Source: Siccirubricoccus deserti
GTDB lineage: Bacteria > Pseudomonadota > Alphaproteobacteria > Acetobacterales > Acetobacteraceae
Reading direction: 5' to 3'
Length of the DNA stretch: 64,000 nt
NCBI RefSeq assembly: GCF_014283215.1
Contig: NZ_JACOMF010000007.1
Span: forward strand, 62,001-126,000
Every line of letters starts with the position of its first letter. Positions within the stretch are counted from its first letter, which is position 1. The notes below the pieces were generated by a model, which was not told where the DNA came from, did no database searches, and saw only the letters and a program-made list of their open reading frames with translations. The position numbers were made by a program, and so were the translations under genes. Of this stretch, positions 9,532 through 18,001 are shown one piece after another.

Positions 9532-10798
9532 GGTGTTCTTCGCCGGCGTCCGCCTGCTTGACCCCGCCACAGGCCTTGATGCCACCGGCGACCTGCTGGT
9601 CCGGGACGGGCTGATCCTTGACCACGGCACCGGCCTCGGCCGCCCGGACGGTGTCGAGGTCATCGATGCCGGCGGCCTCTGTCTCGCCCCGGGCCTCATC
9701 GACCTCCGCGCCGCCATCGGCGAGCCCGGCGCCGAGCACCGCGAGACCATCGCCTCCGCCGCCTTCGCCGCCTCGGCCGGCGGCATCACCACCCTCTGCG
9801 CCCTGCCGGACACCGACCCGGCGCTCGACGACCCCGCCCTCGTCCAATTCGTCCTCCGCCGCGGCGAGGCGACGGGCTGCATCACCCTCCTGCCCTATGG
9901 CGCCGCGACCAAGCATTGCGAGGGCAAGGAGATCGCCGAATACGGGCTGCTGAAGGCAGCCGGCGCCATCGCCTTCACCGATGGCCGGCGGGCCATCGGC
10001 AACGCCAGGACCATGCGCCTCGCCCTCTCCTACGCCCGCGCCTTCGGCAGCTTCGTCGTGCAGCACCCTGAGGAGCCGAGCCTCGCCGCCGGCGGCGCCG
10101 CGACGGAGGGCGAGCTGGCGACCCGCCTCGGCCTGCCCGGCATCCCCGCCGCCGCCGAATCGATGCTGGTCCAGCGCGACATCGCCCTCGCCCGCCTCAC
10201 CGGCGGCCATGTGCATTTCGCCCATGTCTCCACCGCCGCGGCGCTGGCGCTGATCCGCGCCGCCAAGGCGGATGGCCTCGCCGTCACCTGCGACACCGCC
10301 CCGCCCTATTTCGACCTGAACGAGACGGCGATCGGCGACTGGCGCAGCTACGCCAAACTCTCCCCGCCGCTGCGGCCGGAGGCGGATCGCGAGGCGGTGG
10401 TGGCGGCGCTGGCCGATGGCACGATCGATGCCATCGCCTCGGACCACCAGCCGCGCGATGCCGATGACAAGCGCCTGCCCTTCGCCCAGGCGGAGGCGGG
10501 CGGCGCCGGCCTCGCCACCCTGCTCGGCGTGACCCTGGCGCGGGTGCATGGCGGCGACCTGCCGCTGCTGCAGGCGCTGGCGCTGCTGACCGCTCGCCCG
10601 GCGGCGCTGCTCGACCTGCCTGGCGGCCGGCTGGCCAAGGGCGCGCCGGCCGACCTCGTGCTGTTCGACCTGGAGCGCGGCTGGCAGGTGAAGGCCGGGC
10701 AGCTGCCCGGCAAGGCGCAGAACTCCCCCTTCGATGGAAGGGCGCTGGAAGGCCGGGTGGTCGGCACCTGGAAGGCCGGGCGGCGGGTCTTCGGATGA
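9524..10798 (+). CDS. pyrC: dihydroorotase-like protein lacking the HxH metal motif (PyrC homologue, possibly non-catalytic)
   Basis: 424 residues, full-length class I dihydroorotase fold. At the first metal site the usual DxHxHxREPG is [10 protein letters not shown] (60-69): both His and the substrate-binding Arg are replaced. The later His (QHPEE, FAHVST) and Asp (SDHQPRD) positions are kept. Similar sequences next to pyrB are common in alphaproteobacteria and resemble the inactive PyrC' that holds Pseudomonas ATCase together. It may be structural, with a true dihydroorotase elsewhere. Overlaps pyrB by 8 bp and plsY by 4 bp. Confidence 0.88.
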   Translation: MSEVFFAGVRLLDPATGLDATGDLLVRDGLILDHGTGLGRPDGVEVIDAGGLCLAPGLIDLRAAIGEPGAEHRETIASAAFAASAGGITTLCALPDTDPALDDPALVQFVLRRGEATGCITLLPYGAATKHCEGKEIAEYGLLKAAGAIAFTDGRRAIGNARTMRLALSYARAFGSFVVQHPEEPSLAAGGAATEGELATRLGLPGIPAAAESMLVQRDIALARLTGGHVHFAHVSTAAALALIRAAKADGLAVTCDTAPPYFDLNETAIGDWRSYAKLSPPLRPEADREAVVAALADGTIDAIASDHQPRDADDKRLPFAQAEAGGAGLATLLGVTLARVHGGDLPLLQALALLTARPAALLDLPGGRLAKGAPADLVLFDLERGWQVKAGQLPGKAQNSPFDGRALEGRVVGTWKAGRRVFG

Positions 10799-11391
10799 GC
10801 GAATTCCTGACTTCTGGCTTCGCCCTCGCGCTCGGCTACCTGCTTGGCTCGGTGCCCTGGGGGCTGGTGCTGACCCGGGCGGCGGGGCTCGGCGACATCC
10901 GCGCCATCGGCTCGGGCAATATCGGCGCGACCAATGTGCTGCGCACCGGCAACAAGCCGCTGGCGGCGGCGACTTTGGCGCTCGATATCGGCAAGGGCGC
11001 GCTGGCGCTGTGGCTGGCGGGCTACCTCTGGGGCGAAACGCCGGGGCTGGTTGCCGGCTTCGGTGCCATGCTCGGCCATGCCTTTCCAGTCTGGCTCGGC
11101 TTCAAGGGCGGCAAGGGCGTGGCGACCGGCGGCGGCGTGCTGCTGGCCGCCGCCTGGTGGCTCGGCCTTGGCGCGGCGCTGGTCTGGCTGGCGGTGGCCG
11201 CCTTGACGCGCATTTCCTCCGCAGCGGCGATGGCCGCCTGCGCCGCGGCGCCGATCATTGCCCTGTTCGCCGGGCGCACCGACCTCGCCTTGTTCAGCGC
11301 CGGCATCGCGGCGCTGGTGGTCTACCGCCACAAAGGCAACATCCAGCGCCTGCTGGCCGGCACTGAGCCGCGAATCGGCCGCAAGGGCTGA
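10795..11391 (+). CDS. plsY: glycerol-3-phosphate acyltransferase PlsY
   Basis: 198 residues, polytopic inner-membrane enzyme that transfers the acyl group of acyl-phosphate to glycerol-3-phosphate, starting phospholipid synthesis. Family motifs are all present: GYLLGSVPWGL, IGSGNIGATNVLRTGN, GHAFPVWLGFKGGKGVATGGG and a closing VVYRHKGNIQRLLAGTE. The start overlaps the PyrC-like stop by 4 bp (ATGA). Confidence 0.96.
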   Translation: MSEFLTSGFALALGYLLGSVPWGLVLTRAAGLGDIRAIGSGNIGATNVLRTGNKPLAAATLALDIGKGALALWLAGYLWGETPGLVAGFGAMLGHAFPVWLGFKGGKGVATGGGVLLAAAWWLGLGAALVWLAVAALTRISSAAAMAACAAAPIIALFAGRTDLALFSAGIAALVVYRHKGNIQRLLAGTEPRIGRKG

Positions 11392-11412
11392 GCCGCGGCG
11401 CGGCCTGCGGCT
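11391..11412. terminator. possible bidirectional terminator between plsY and the secreted protein gene
   Basis: AGCCGC ... GCGGCT inverted repeat with a 10-nt GC-rich loop between two convergent genes; it overlaps both stop codons. No U-tract, so only suggestive. Confidence 0.3.
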
Positions 11413-11788
11413 ACTCTGTCACAAAGCGCGTGGTGCCGGCCTGACGGTTCCAGAACAGCGTCACCTTGCTGACCGAACACAGGTCGATCTGGCGGAATTC
11501 CGAGGTATCGCCATCGTCGTAGACCACCTTGATATCCCATTGGCAGGCCTGGGTGCGGCTGCCGAAGCGGACGTTGAAGGTGCGCCGGTCGGCCAGCACG
11601 TTGTTGCCCAGGATGTCGCGGCCCCAGGAGTCGCTGCTGGTCGGGCCGACGTAGATTTCGTTGATCTGGTAGCCGGTGCGATTGACCAGGGCGAAATCCT
11701 GCCGCCCCTGCGCCTGGGCGGCTCCGGCCAAGGGGAGGATGCCTGCCAGCGGCAGCAGGGCGATCGTTGCGAGGAACGCACGGCGCAT
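11411..11788 (-). CDS. small secreted protein of unknown function
   Basis: 125 residues. Start MRRAFLATIALL at 11788 with a classical signal peptide ending around AGAAQAQG (about residue 27). The mature part begins QDFALVNRTGYQINEIYVGP and carries two cysteines (TQACQWD and IDLCSVS) that could form a disulfide. It looks like a compact beta-rich periplasmic domain of a type I have seen only as hypothetical proteins in this group. It is the only minus-strand gene in an otherwise plus-strand housekeeping block, and it diverges from dprA. Confidence 0.75.
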   Translation of the reverse strand: MRRAFLATIALLPLAGILPLAGAAQAQGRQDFALVNRTGYQINEIYVGPTSSDSWGRDILGNNVLADRRTFNVRFGSRTQACQWDIKVVYDDGDTSEFRQIDLCSVSKVTLFWNRQAGTTRFVTE

Positions 11789-11919
11789 GGTGTTCTCCAG
11801 CGATGGAAGGCGGCGCCCCCGCGACGCCGGACCGGGACGGGAAGCATGACCCTCGCCGATGCCTGCGAAGATTCGATGAAGAGGCCGCCGTTGCCGGCCC
11901 CTTTCCGCCGGCCTGCGGC

Positions 11920-13053
11920 GTGACCGAGGCCCGGTTGTCCTCGGCCGAGGCACTGGCCCGGCTGCGCCTCGCCCGCACCGAGGGCATCGGTCCCCTCACC
12001 TTCCGCCGGCTGCTGGTCCGCTACGGCAGCGGCGTGGCGATGCTGGCCGCCCTGCCTGGCCTCGCCGCCCGCCGCGCCGCGCCCTTCACCCTATGGCCGG
12101 AAGCCGAGGCGCGGCGGGAAGCGGCGGCGCTGGCAGAGCTGGGCGGCCGCTTCCTCTTCCTCGGCGTCCCGCCCTATCCGACGCTGCTGGCGCTGCAGGA
12201 GGACGCGCCCCCTGTCCTCGCCCTGCTCGGCGATCCGGCGGCGCTGGCGCCACGGGCGGTGGCGCTGGTCGGCGCCCGCAATGCCTCCGCCGCTGGCCGA
12301 CGAATCGCCGAGTCGCTGGCCGAAGCGCTGGCGCGAGAGGGGCTGGGGGTGGTCTCCGGCCTCGCCCGCGGCATCGATGCGGCGGCGCATCTCGGCGCGC
12401 TGCGGGCCGGCCGCACCATCGCCTGCGTCGCCGGCGGCCTCGACCTGCCTTACCCGCCGGAGAATGCCGTGCTGCAGGCGCGCATCGCCGCCGAGGGCGG
12501 GGCCGTGCTGGCGGAAGCGCCGCTCGGAACCGCCCCGCTGGCGCGGCATTTCCCTCGTCGCAACCGTATCGTCGCCGGGCTGTCGCTCGGCGTCGTCGTG
12601 GTGGAGGCGGCGCTGCGCTCCGGCAGTCTCATCACCGCCCGGCTGGCGCTAGAGGCGGGGCGGGAGCTCTTCGCGGTGCCCGGCAGCCCGCTCGACCCGC
12701 GGGCACGCGGGTCGAACGATCTGATCCGCCAGGGCGCCCACCTGACCGAGGGGGTGGAGGATGTGCTGATCCACCTGCCGGAAGCTCCCGGCCCGGCCCG
12801 GCCGGTCGAGCCGCGGCTCGGCCAAGTCCAGGGTGCCATGGTTGAGGAGGCCGCCCCGGACTCGCCCGAACCCTTGGCCGATGCCGATCAACTCCTTGAA
12901 TTGCTTGGCGTGGCGCCGATCGCGGTTGACGAGGTGGTGCGGCGCTGCCACCTCTCGCCCTCCGCGGTCCAGGCGATCCTGCTCGATCTCGAACTGGCCG
13001 GGCGGGTGGAGCTGCTGCCGGGCAACCGCGTGGCGCGCACCGGCCAGGCTTGA
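11920..13053 (+). CDS. dprA: DNA-processing protein DprA
   Basis: 377 residues from a GTG at 11920 (VTEARLSSAEAL); earlier in-frame codons lie over the leader of the divergent gene and are unlikely. N-terminal SAM-like region, Rossmann domain with VALVGARNAS, SGLARGIDAAAH and FPRRNRIVAGLS motifs (ssDNA binding and RecA loading), and a C-terminal winged helix (about 315-377, LLELLGVAPIAVDEVVRRC). DprA loads RecA on incoming ssDNA in transformation. It is upstream of topA, its usual neighbour in alphaproteobacteria. Confidence 0.95.
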   Translation: MTEARLSSAEALARLRLARTEGIGPLTFRRLLVRYGSGVAMLAALPGLAARRAAPFTLWPEAEARREAAALAELGGRFLFLGVPPYPTLLALQEDAPPVLALLGDPAALAPRAVALVGARNASAAGRRIAESLAEALAREGLGVVSGLARGIDAAAHLGALRAGRTIACVAGGLDLPYPPENAVLQARIAAEGGAVLAEAPLGTAPLARHFPRRNRIVAGLSLGVVVVEAALRSGSLITARLALEAGRELFAVPGSPLDPRARGSNDLIRQGAHLTEGVEDVLIHLPEAPGPARPVEPRLGQVQGAMVEEAAPDSPEPLADADQLLELLGVAPIAVDEVVRRCHLSPSAVQAILLDLELAGRVELLPGNRVARTGQA

Positions 13054-13122
13054 TCGAGGGCGAGGGCTAGCCTGCGGCCCAACACTTTTGCGGCCGGAAA
13101 CGGCCCATTGGACCCGCATTCC

Positions 13123-15867
13123 ATGCCCGACGTCGTCGTCGTCGAAAGCCCGGCCAAGGCCAAGACCATCAACAAGTACCTCGGCGGCGACTACACCGTC
13201 CTGGCGAGCTTCGGCCATGTTCGCGACCTGCCCCCGAAGGACGGCTCCGTCCGTCCGGAGGAGGATTTCGCCATGGACTGGGAGTCGGAGGACCGCGGCG
13301 AGCGCCAGGTCAATGAGATCGCCCGGGCGCTGCGCGGCGCCCGCCGCCTGTTCCTCGCCACCGACCCGGACCGGGAGGGCGAGGCGATCTCCTGGCATGT
13401 GCGGGAGATGCTGGCGCGGAAGGGCGCGCTCAAGGGCCTCGAGGTCCGCCGCATCACCTTCAACGAGATCACCAAGCGGGCGGTGCAGCACGCCATCGCC
13501 CATCCGCGCGACCTCGATGCGCCGCTGATCGACGCCTATATGGCGCGCCGCGCGCTGGACTACCTGGTGGGCTTCACCCTCTCGCCGGTGCTGTGGCGGA
13601 AGCTCCCGGGCAGCCGCTCGGCCGGGCGGGTGCAGTCGGTCGCGCTCAGGCTGATCTGCGAGCGCGAGGCCGAGATCGAGGCCTTCAGGGCGCGCGAGTA
13701 CTGGTCCGTCGAGGGCCGTTTCCTGACACCCCAGGGCGCTCCCTTCAGCGCGCGGCTGACCCACCTGAACGGGAAGAAGCTGGAGCAATTCGACCTACCC
13801 GACGAGGCCAGCGCCATGCGCGCCAAGGCAGCGGTCGAGGCCGACGAGTTCAGCGTCCTCTCGGTCGAGAAGCGGCGGGTCCGGCGCAATCCACCGCCGC
13901 CCTTCACCACCTCCACCCTGCAGATGGAGGCGAGCCGCAAGCTTGGCATGGGCGCGCAGCAGGCGATGCGCACCGCGCAGCAGCTGTATGAGGGCGTCGA
14001 GATCGGCGGCGAGACCGTCGGTCTCATCACCTATATGCGGACCGATGGCGTGCAGATGGCGCGCGAGGCGATCGCTTCCATCCGCGACCATGTGAAGGAC
14101 GAGTTCGGCAAGGACTACATGCCCGCCGCGCCGCGCGAGTACCAGAGCAAGGCGAAGAACGCGCAGGAGGCGCATGAGGCGATCCGCCCGACCGATGTGC
14201 GCAACACGCCGGAGAAGGTCGCCCGCTTCCTCGATGACCGGCAACGGCGACTCTACGAACTGATCTGGAAGCGCGCCGTCGCCAGCCAGATGCAGTCGGC
14301 CGAGCTCGACCAGACCACGGTCGAGATCGCCGATCCAACGAAGCAGACGATCCTCCGCGCCACCGGCTCGGTCATCGCCTTCGACGGCTTCTTGAAGCTC
14401 TACCGGGAGGATGAGGACGATCGTGCGGCGGATGCCCGCGCCGGCATCGCTGGCGCCGCCGCCGAGGATGAGGACAGCCGCACCCTGCCGCCGATGCGCG
14501 AGCGCGACCCGGTGAAGCGGGGCGAGGTGACGGCAAGCCAGCATTTCACCCAGCCGCCGCCGCGCTTCTCCGAAGCGACGCTGGTGAAGAAGCTGGAGGA
14601 GCTCGGCATCGGCCGCCCCTCCACCTACGCCTCCATCCTGCAGACCCTGCAGGACCGCGACTATGTGAAGCTGGAGAAGCGCCGCTTCATCCCGGAGGAT
14701 CGCGGCCGCCTGGTCACCAGCTTCCTGGTGAAGTTCTTCGAGCGCTACGTGGACACCGGCTTCACCGCCTCGCTCGAGGAACGGCTGGACGATATCTCCG
14801 ACGGCAAGGTCGATTGGCGCGCGGTGATGCGGGCCTTCTGGGAGGAGTTCAAGAAGGCCGTCGACGCCACCAAGGACCTCAAGATCAGCGACGTCATCGA
14901 CGTGCTGGACGAGGAGCTGGGGCCGCATTTCTTTCCCGCCCGGGGCGACGGCACCGACCCGCGCGCCTGCCCGGCCTGCTCCGGCGGAAGGCTCGGCCTG
15001 CGGCTGGGACGGACCGGCGCCTTCATCGGCTGCTCCAACTACCCTGAATGCCGCTACACAAGGCCGCTGATCGCCCCTGGTGCCGAGGGCGAGGGCACAA
15101 CGGGCCTGACCGAAGGCCCGCGCGAGCTGGGCCGCGACCCGGCGAGCGGCGAGGCGGTGACGGTCCGCCGCGGCCCCTATGGCGTCTATGTCCAGCTCGG
15201 CGAAGGCGGGACGGATGAGAAGGGGAAGCCGACCAAGCCGCGCCGCGCCAGCCTGACCCGCGACATGGACCCCGACACGCTGGACCTGGAGCGGGCGCTG
15301 AAGCTGCTCTCCCTGCCCCGCATCGTCGGCCGCGACCCGGAGAGCGGCGAGGAGATCACCGCCGGCCTCGGCCGCTTCGGCCCCTACATCAAGGTCGGCT
15401 CCACCTACCAGTCGCTGGAGCCGGGGGATGACGTGCTCTCCCTCGGCATGAACCGGGCGATGGAGCTGCTGGCCAAGGCGCGGGCGAAGGTCCGTTTCCT
15501 CGGCCAGCATCCGAAGGACGGGGTGGCGGTCGAGATCCGCAAGGGCCGTTTCGGCCCCTATGCCCAGCACGGCAAGACGGTCGCCAACCTGCCGCGCAAC
15601 CTGGCGATGGAGGATGCGACGCTGGAGCAGGCGGTCACCTTGCTGGCGGAGAAGGGGAAGGAGTTGAAGCCGCTGGCCAAGGGCCGCGGCAAGGCAGCGG
15701 CCACGAAGCGGTCGAAGCCGAATGGCGAAGCGGCCGGGGCGGAGCCCAGCGCCCCGCCGGCCCCGCGGAAGGCCGCCGCGGCCAAGCCGAAGGCTGCGGC
15801 CAAGAAGCCCGCCGCCCGGAAGGCGCCAGTCGCGAAGAAGGCGGCGCCGCGCAAGGGCAAGGCCTGA
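13123..15867 (+). CDS. topA: DNA topoisomerase I
   Basis: 914 residues from ATG 13123; a TTG 15 bp upstream is less likely. Toprim domain with VVVESPAKAKTI and the DxDxE site ATDPDREGE; active-site Tyr304 in LITYMRTDG; one CxxC zinc ribbon at about 615-645 (CPACSGG ... GCSNYPEC). After it come toprim-C-like repeats with GRFGPY motifs and a Lys/Ala/Pro-rich tail over the last 70 residues, which probably binds DNA non-specifically. It relaxes negative supercoils. The stop is 1 bp from the rnr start. Confidence 0.97.
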   Translation: MPDVVVVESPAKAKTINKYLGGDYTVLASFGHVRDLPPKDGSVRPEEDFAMDWESEDRGERQVNEIARALRGARRLFLATDPDREGEAISWHVREMLARKGALKGLEVRRITFNEITKRAVQHAIAHPRDLDAPLIDAYMARRALDYLVGFTLSPVLWRKLPGSRSAGRVQSVALRLICEREAEIEAFRAREYWSVEGRFLTPQGAPFSARLTHLNGKKLEQFDLPDEASAMRAKAAVEADEFSVLSVEKRRVRRNPPPPFTTSTLQMEASRKLGMGAQQAMRTAQQLYEGVEIGGETVGLITYMRTDGVQMAREAIASIRDHVKDEFGKDYMPAAPREYQSKAKNAQEAHEAIRPTDVRNTPEKVARFLDDRQRRLYELIWKRAVASQMQSAELDQTTVEIADPTKQTILRATGSVIAFDGFLKLYREDEDDRAADARAGIAGAAAEDEDSRTLPPMRERDPVKRGEVTASQHFTQPPPRFSEATLVKKLEELGIGRPSTYASILQTLQDRDYVKLEKRRFIPEDRGRLVTSFLVKFFERYVDTGFTASLEERLDDISDGKVDWRAVMRAFWEEFKKAVDATKDLKISDVIDVLDEELGPHFFPARGDGTDPRACPACSGGRLGLRLGRTGAFIGCSNYPECRYTRPLIAPGAEGEGTTGLTEGPRELGRDPASGEAVTVRRGPYGVYVQLGEGGTDEKGKPTKPRRASLTRDMDPDTLDLERALKLLSLPRIVGRDPESGEEITAGLGRFGPYIKVGSTYQSLEPGDDVLSLGMNRAMELLAKARAKVRFLGQHPKDGVAVEIRKGRFGPYAQHGKTVANLPRNLAMEDATLEQAVTLLAEKGKELKPLAKGRGKAAATKRSKPNGEAAGAEPSAPPAPRKAAAAKPKAAAKKPAARKAPVAKKAAPRKGKA

Positions 15868-15868
15868 G

Positions 15869-18001
15869 ATGCCGCGCCGCCCGGCCGGCGGCGAGCCTCC
15901 CCCGGCGCTGCCGACCAAAGACGCGCTGCGCCGCTTCCTGCGTGCCTCGCCCGACCGGCTGGGCAAGAACGACATCGCCCGGCACTTCGGCATCACCGCC
16001 GAGCAGCGTCCGGCGCTGCGGGTGCTGCTGCGGGCGCTGGAGGCCGAGGGCGCCTTCACCCCTCCGCCCCGCCCCGGCAGGCTGCCGGAGATGCTGCCCG
16101 TCGAGGTCTTCGGCACCGATCCGGATGGCGAGCCGCTGGCCCGCCCGCTCGGCTGGAAGGCGGAGCAAGGGCGCGCGCCGCTGATCTACATGCAGCCGGA
16201 GGCCACCGGCCAGACGGCGCTGGCGCCGGGGGACCGGGTGCTGGCCCGGCTGAAGTCGATCGGCGGCGGCAAATACGAGGGCCGCACCGTCAAGCGGATC
16301 GGCGGCGCCGCCCCATCCCGCATCCTCGGCGTCTATGAATCCGGCCGCATCATCCCGACCGACCGCCGCCACAAGGCGGAATGGTCGGTGCCGCCTGGCG
16401 AGGCGGGCGGCGCCGAGCCGGGCGAGATCGTCCTGGCCGAACCCCTGCCCGGCCGCGCCCTTGGCCCGAAGCCGGCCCGGATCGTCGAGCGGCTGGGCCG
16501 GATGGGCGAGCCGCGCTCGGTCTCGCTGCTCTGCATCCACGCCCATGGCATCCCCGAGGTCTTCCCGGCCGAGGCGCTGCGCGAGGCGGAGCATGCCCGC
16601 GGCGTCTCCCTTCAGGGCCGCGAGGATCTGCGTGCCATTCCCCTCGTCACCATCGACGGCGAGGACGCCCGCGACTTCGACGATGCGGTCTGGGCGGAGG
16701 CCGAGGGCAGCGGCTGGCGCCTCCTCGTCGCCATCGCTGATGTCGCGCATTACGTCCGCCCTGGCTCGGCGCTCGACCGCGAGGCCTGGGCGCGCGGCAA
16801 CAGCGTCTATTTTCCCGACCGCGTCGTGCCGATGCTGCCGGAGGCGCTGTCCAACGGCTGGTGCAGCCTGAAGCCGGGCGAGGAGCGTGGCTGCCTCTTC
16901 GCCGAGCTGCGGATCGACGCCGGCGGCCGCAAGACCGGCCACCGCTTCGGCCGCGGCATCATGCGCAGCGCCGCCCGCCTGACCTATGAGGCGATGGAGG
17001 CAGGCGAGGACCCCGCCGGCACCCGCGCCGCGCTGTATGGCGCCTTCCAGGCGCTGCTGCGGGCCCGGGAAGCGCGCGGCACGCTGGAGCTGGAACTGCC
17101 GGAACGCCGCGTCCTGCTCTCCCCCGAAGGGCGCGTGCTTGGGGTGGAGCCGCGCACCCGGCTCGACAGCCATCGCCTGATCGAGGAGTTCATGGTCGCC
17201 GCCAATGTCGCCGCGGCGGAGGAGCTGGAACGGCTGGTGCAGCCCTGCATGTACCGGGTGCACGATCGGCCCTCGGAGCAGAAGCTGGAGGGGCTGCGGC
17301 AATTTCTCGGCAGCTTCGGCATCACCCTGCCGCCCGGCGACCAGGTCTACCCGCGCAATTTCGCCCAGGCGCTGGAGAAGCTGCGCGATGCGCCGGAGGC
17401 CCCGCTGGTGCATGAAGCGGTGCTGCGCGGCCAGTCGCAGGCCGAGTATTCGCCGGAGAACATCGGCCATTTCGGCCTGGCGCTGCCGCGCTACGCCCAT
17501 TTCACCAGCCCGATTCGCCGCTATGCCGACCTGCTGGTGCACCGGGCGCTGATCCGCGGCCTGAAGCTCGGGCCGGACGGGCTGGCGGAGAGCGAGGCGG
17601 CCCGATTCCCCGACACCGGCGAGCATGTCACCGCAACCGAGCGCCGCGCCGCGGCGGCCGAACGCGACGCGGTGGAACGCTACCTCGCGTCCTATATGTC
17701 GCAGCATATCGGCGAGGTGTTCGATGCACGCATTTCCGGGGTGACACGCTTCGGGCTGTTCGTCACCGTGACGGCCAATGGCGCGAGTGGAATCGTTCCG
17801 CTCAGGTCACTGCCGGACGATCGATGGACACTGGACGAGGCTCGGCATGCGCTGTCCGGCCAAAGGACCGGGCTGAGCTTCGCTCTTGGCCAAAAGGTCG
17901 AGGCGCGGCTGGCGGAGGCCGCGCCGCTGACCGGCGGCATGGTGTTCCACCTGCTGCAGGGCATCCCGCCACGCTCAGCCGGAGGCCGCCGGCGCGGCTG
18001 A
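15869..18001 (+). CDS. rnr: ribonuclease R
   Basis: 710 residues. N-terminal winged-helix (TKDALRRFLRASPDRLGKNDIA), cold-shock-like domains, RNB nuclease domain with metal-binding DGEDARDFDDAVWAE (about 260-274), HFTSPIRRYADLLVHR, and a C-terminal S1 domain (about 613-697, DARISGVTRFGLFV). It degrades structured RNA 3' to 5'. ATG 15869 is 1 bp after the topA stop, indicating coupling; the frame upstream of it overlaps the topA tail and is ignored. Confidence 0.95.
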   Translation: MPRRPAGGEPPPALPTKDALRRFLRASPDRLGKNDIARHFGITAEQRPALRVLLRALEAEGAFTPPPRPGRLPEMLPVEVFGTDPDGEPLARPLGWKAEQGRAPLIYMQPEATGQTALAPGDRVLARLKSIGGGKYEGRTVKRIGGAAPSRILGVYESGRIIPTDRRHKAEWSVPPGEAGGAEPGEIVLAEPLPGRALGPKPARIVERLGRMGEPRSVSLLCIHAHGIPEVFPAEALREAEHARGVSLQGREDLRAIPLVTIDGEDARDFDDAVWAEAEGSGWRLLVAIADVAHYVRPGSALDREAWARGNSVYFPDRVVPMLPEALSNGWCSLKPGEERGCLFAELRIDAGGRKTGHRFGRGIMRSAARLTYEAMEAGEDPAGTRAALYGAFQALLRAREARGTLELELPERRVLLSPEGRVLGVEPRTRLDSHRLIEEFMVAANVAAAEELERLVQPCMYRVHDRPSEQKLEGLRQFLGSFGITLPPGDQVYPRNFAQALEKLRDAPEAPLVHEAVLRGQSQAEYSPENIGHFGLALPRYAHFTSPIRRYADLLVHRALIRGLKLGPDGLAESEAARFPDTGEHVTATERRAAAAERDAVERYLASYMSQHIGEVFDARISGVTRFGLFVTVTANGASGIVPLRSLPDDRWTLDEARHALSGQRTGLSFALGQKVEARLAEAAPLTGGMVFHLLQGIPPRSAGGRRRG

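Noticed and set aside
10734-11366. 210-codon plus-strand frame over plsY
   Set aside because: Frame-shifted shadow of plsY without motifs.
15722-15868. Extra 49 codons before the rnr start
   Set aside because: They read the topA Lys/Ala tail in another frame as Arg/Pro-rich nonsense; ATG 15869 directly after the topA stop is far better.
13795-16116. 773-codon open frame on the minus strand
   Set aside because: It is antisense to topA, in a composition (Gly/Arg/His/Ala-rich, no domains) produced by the third-position bias of the real gene.
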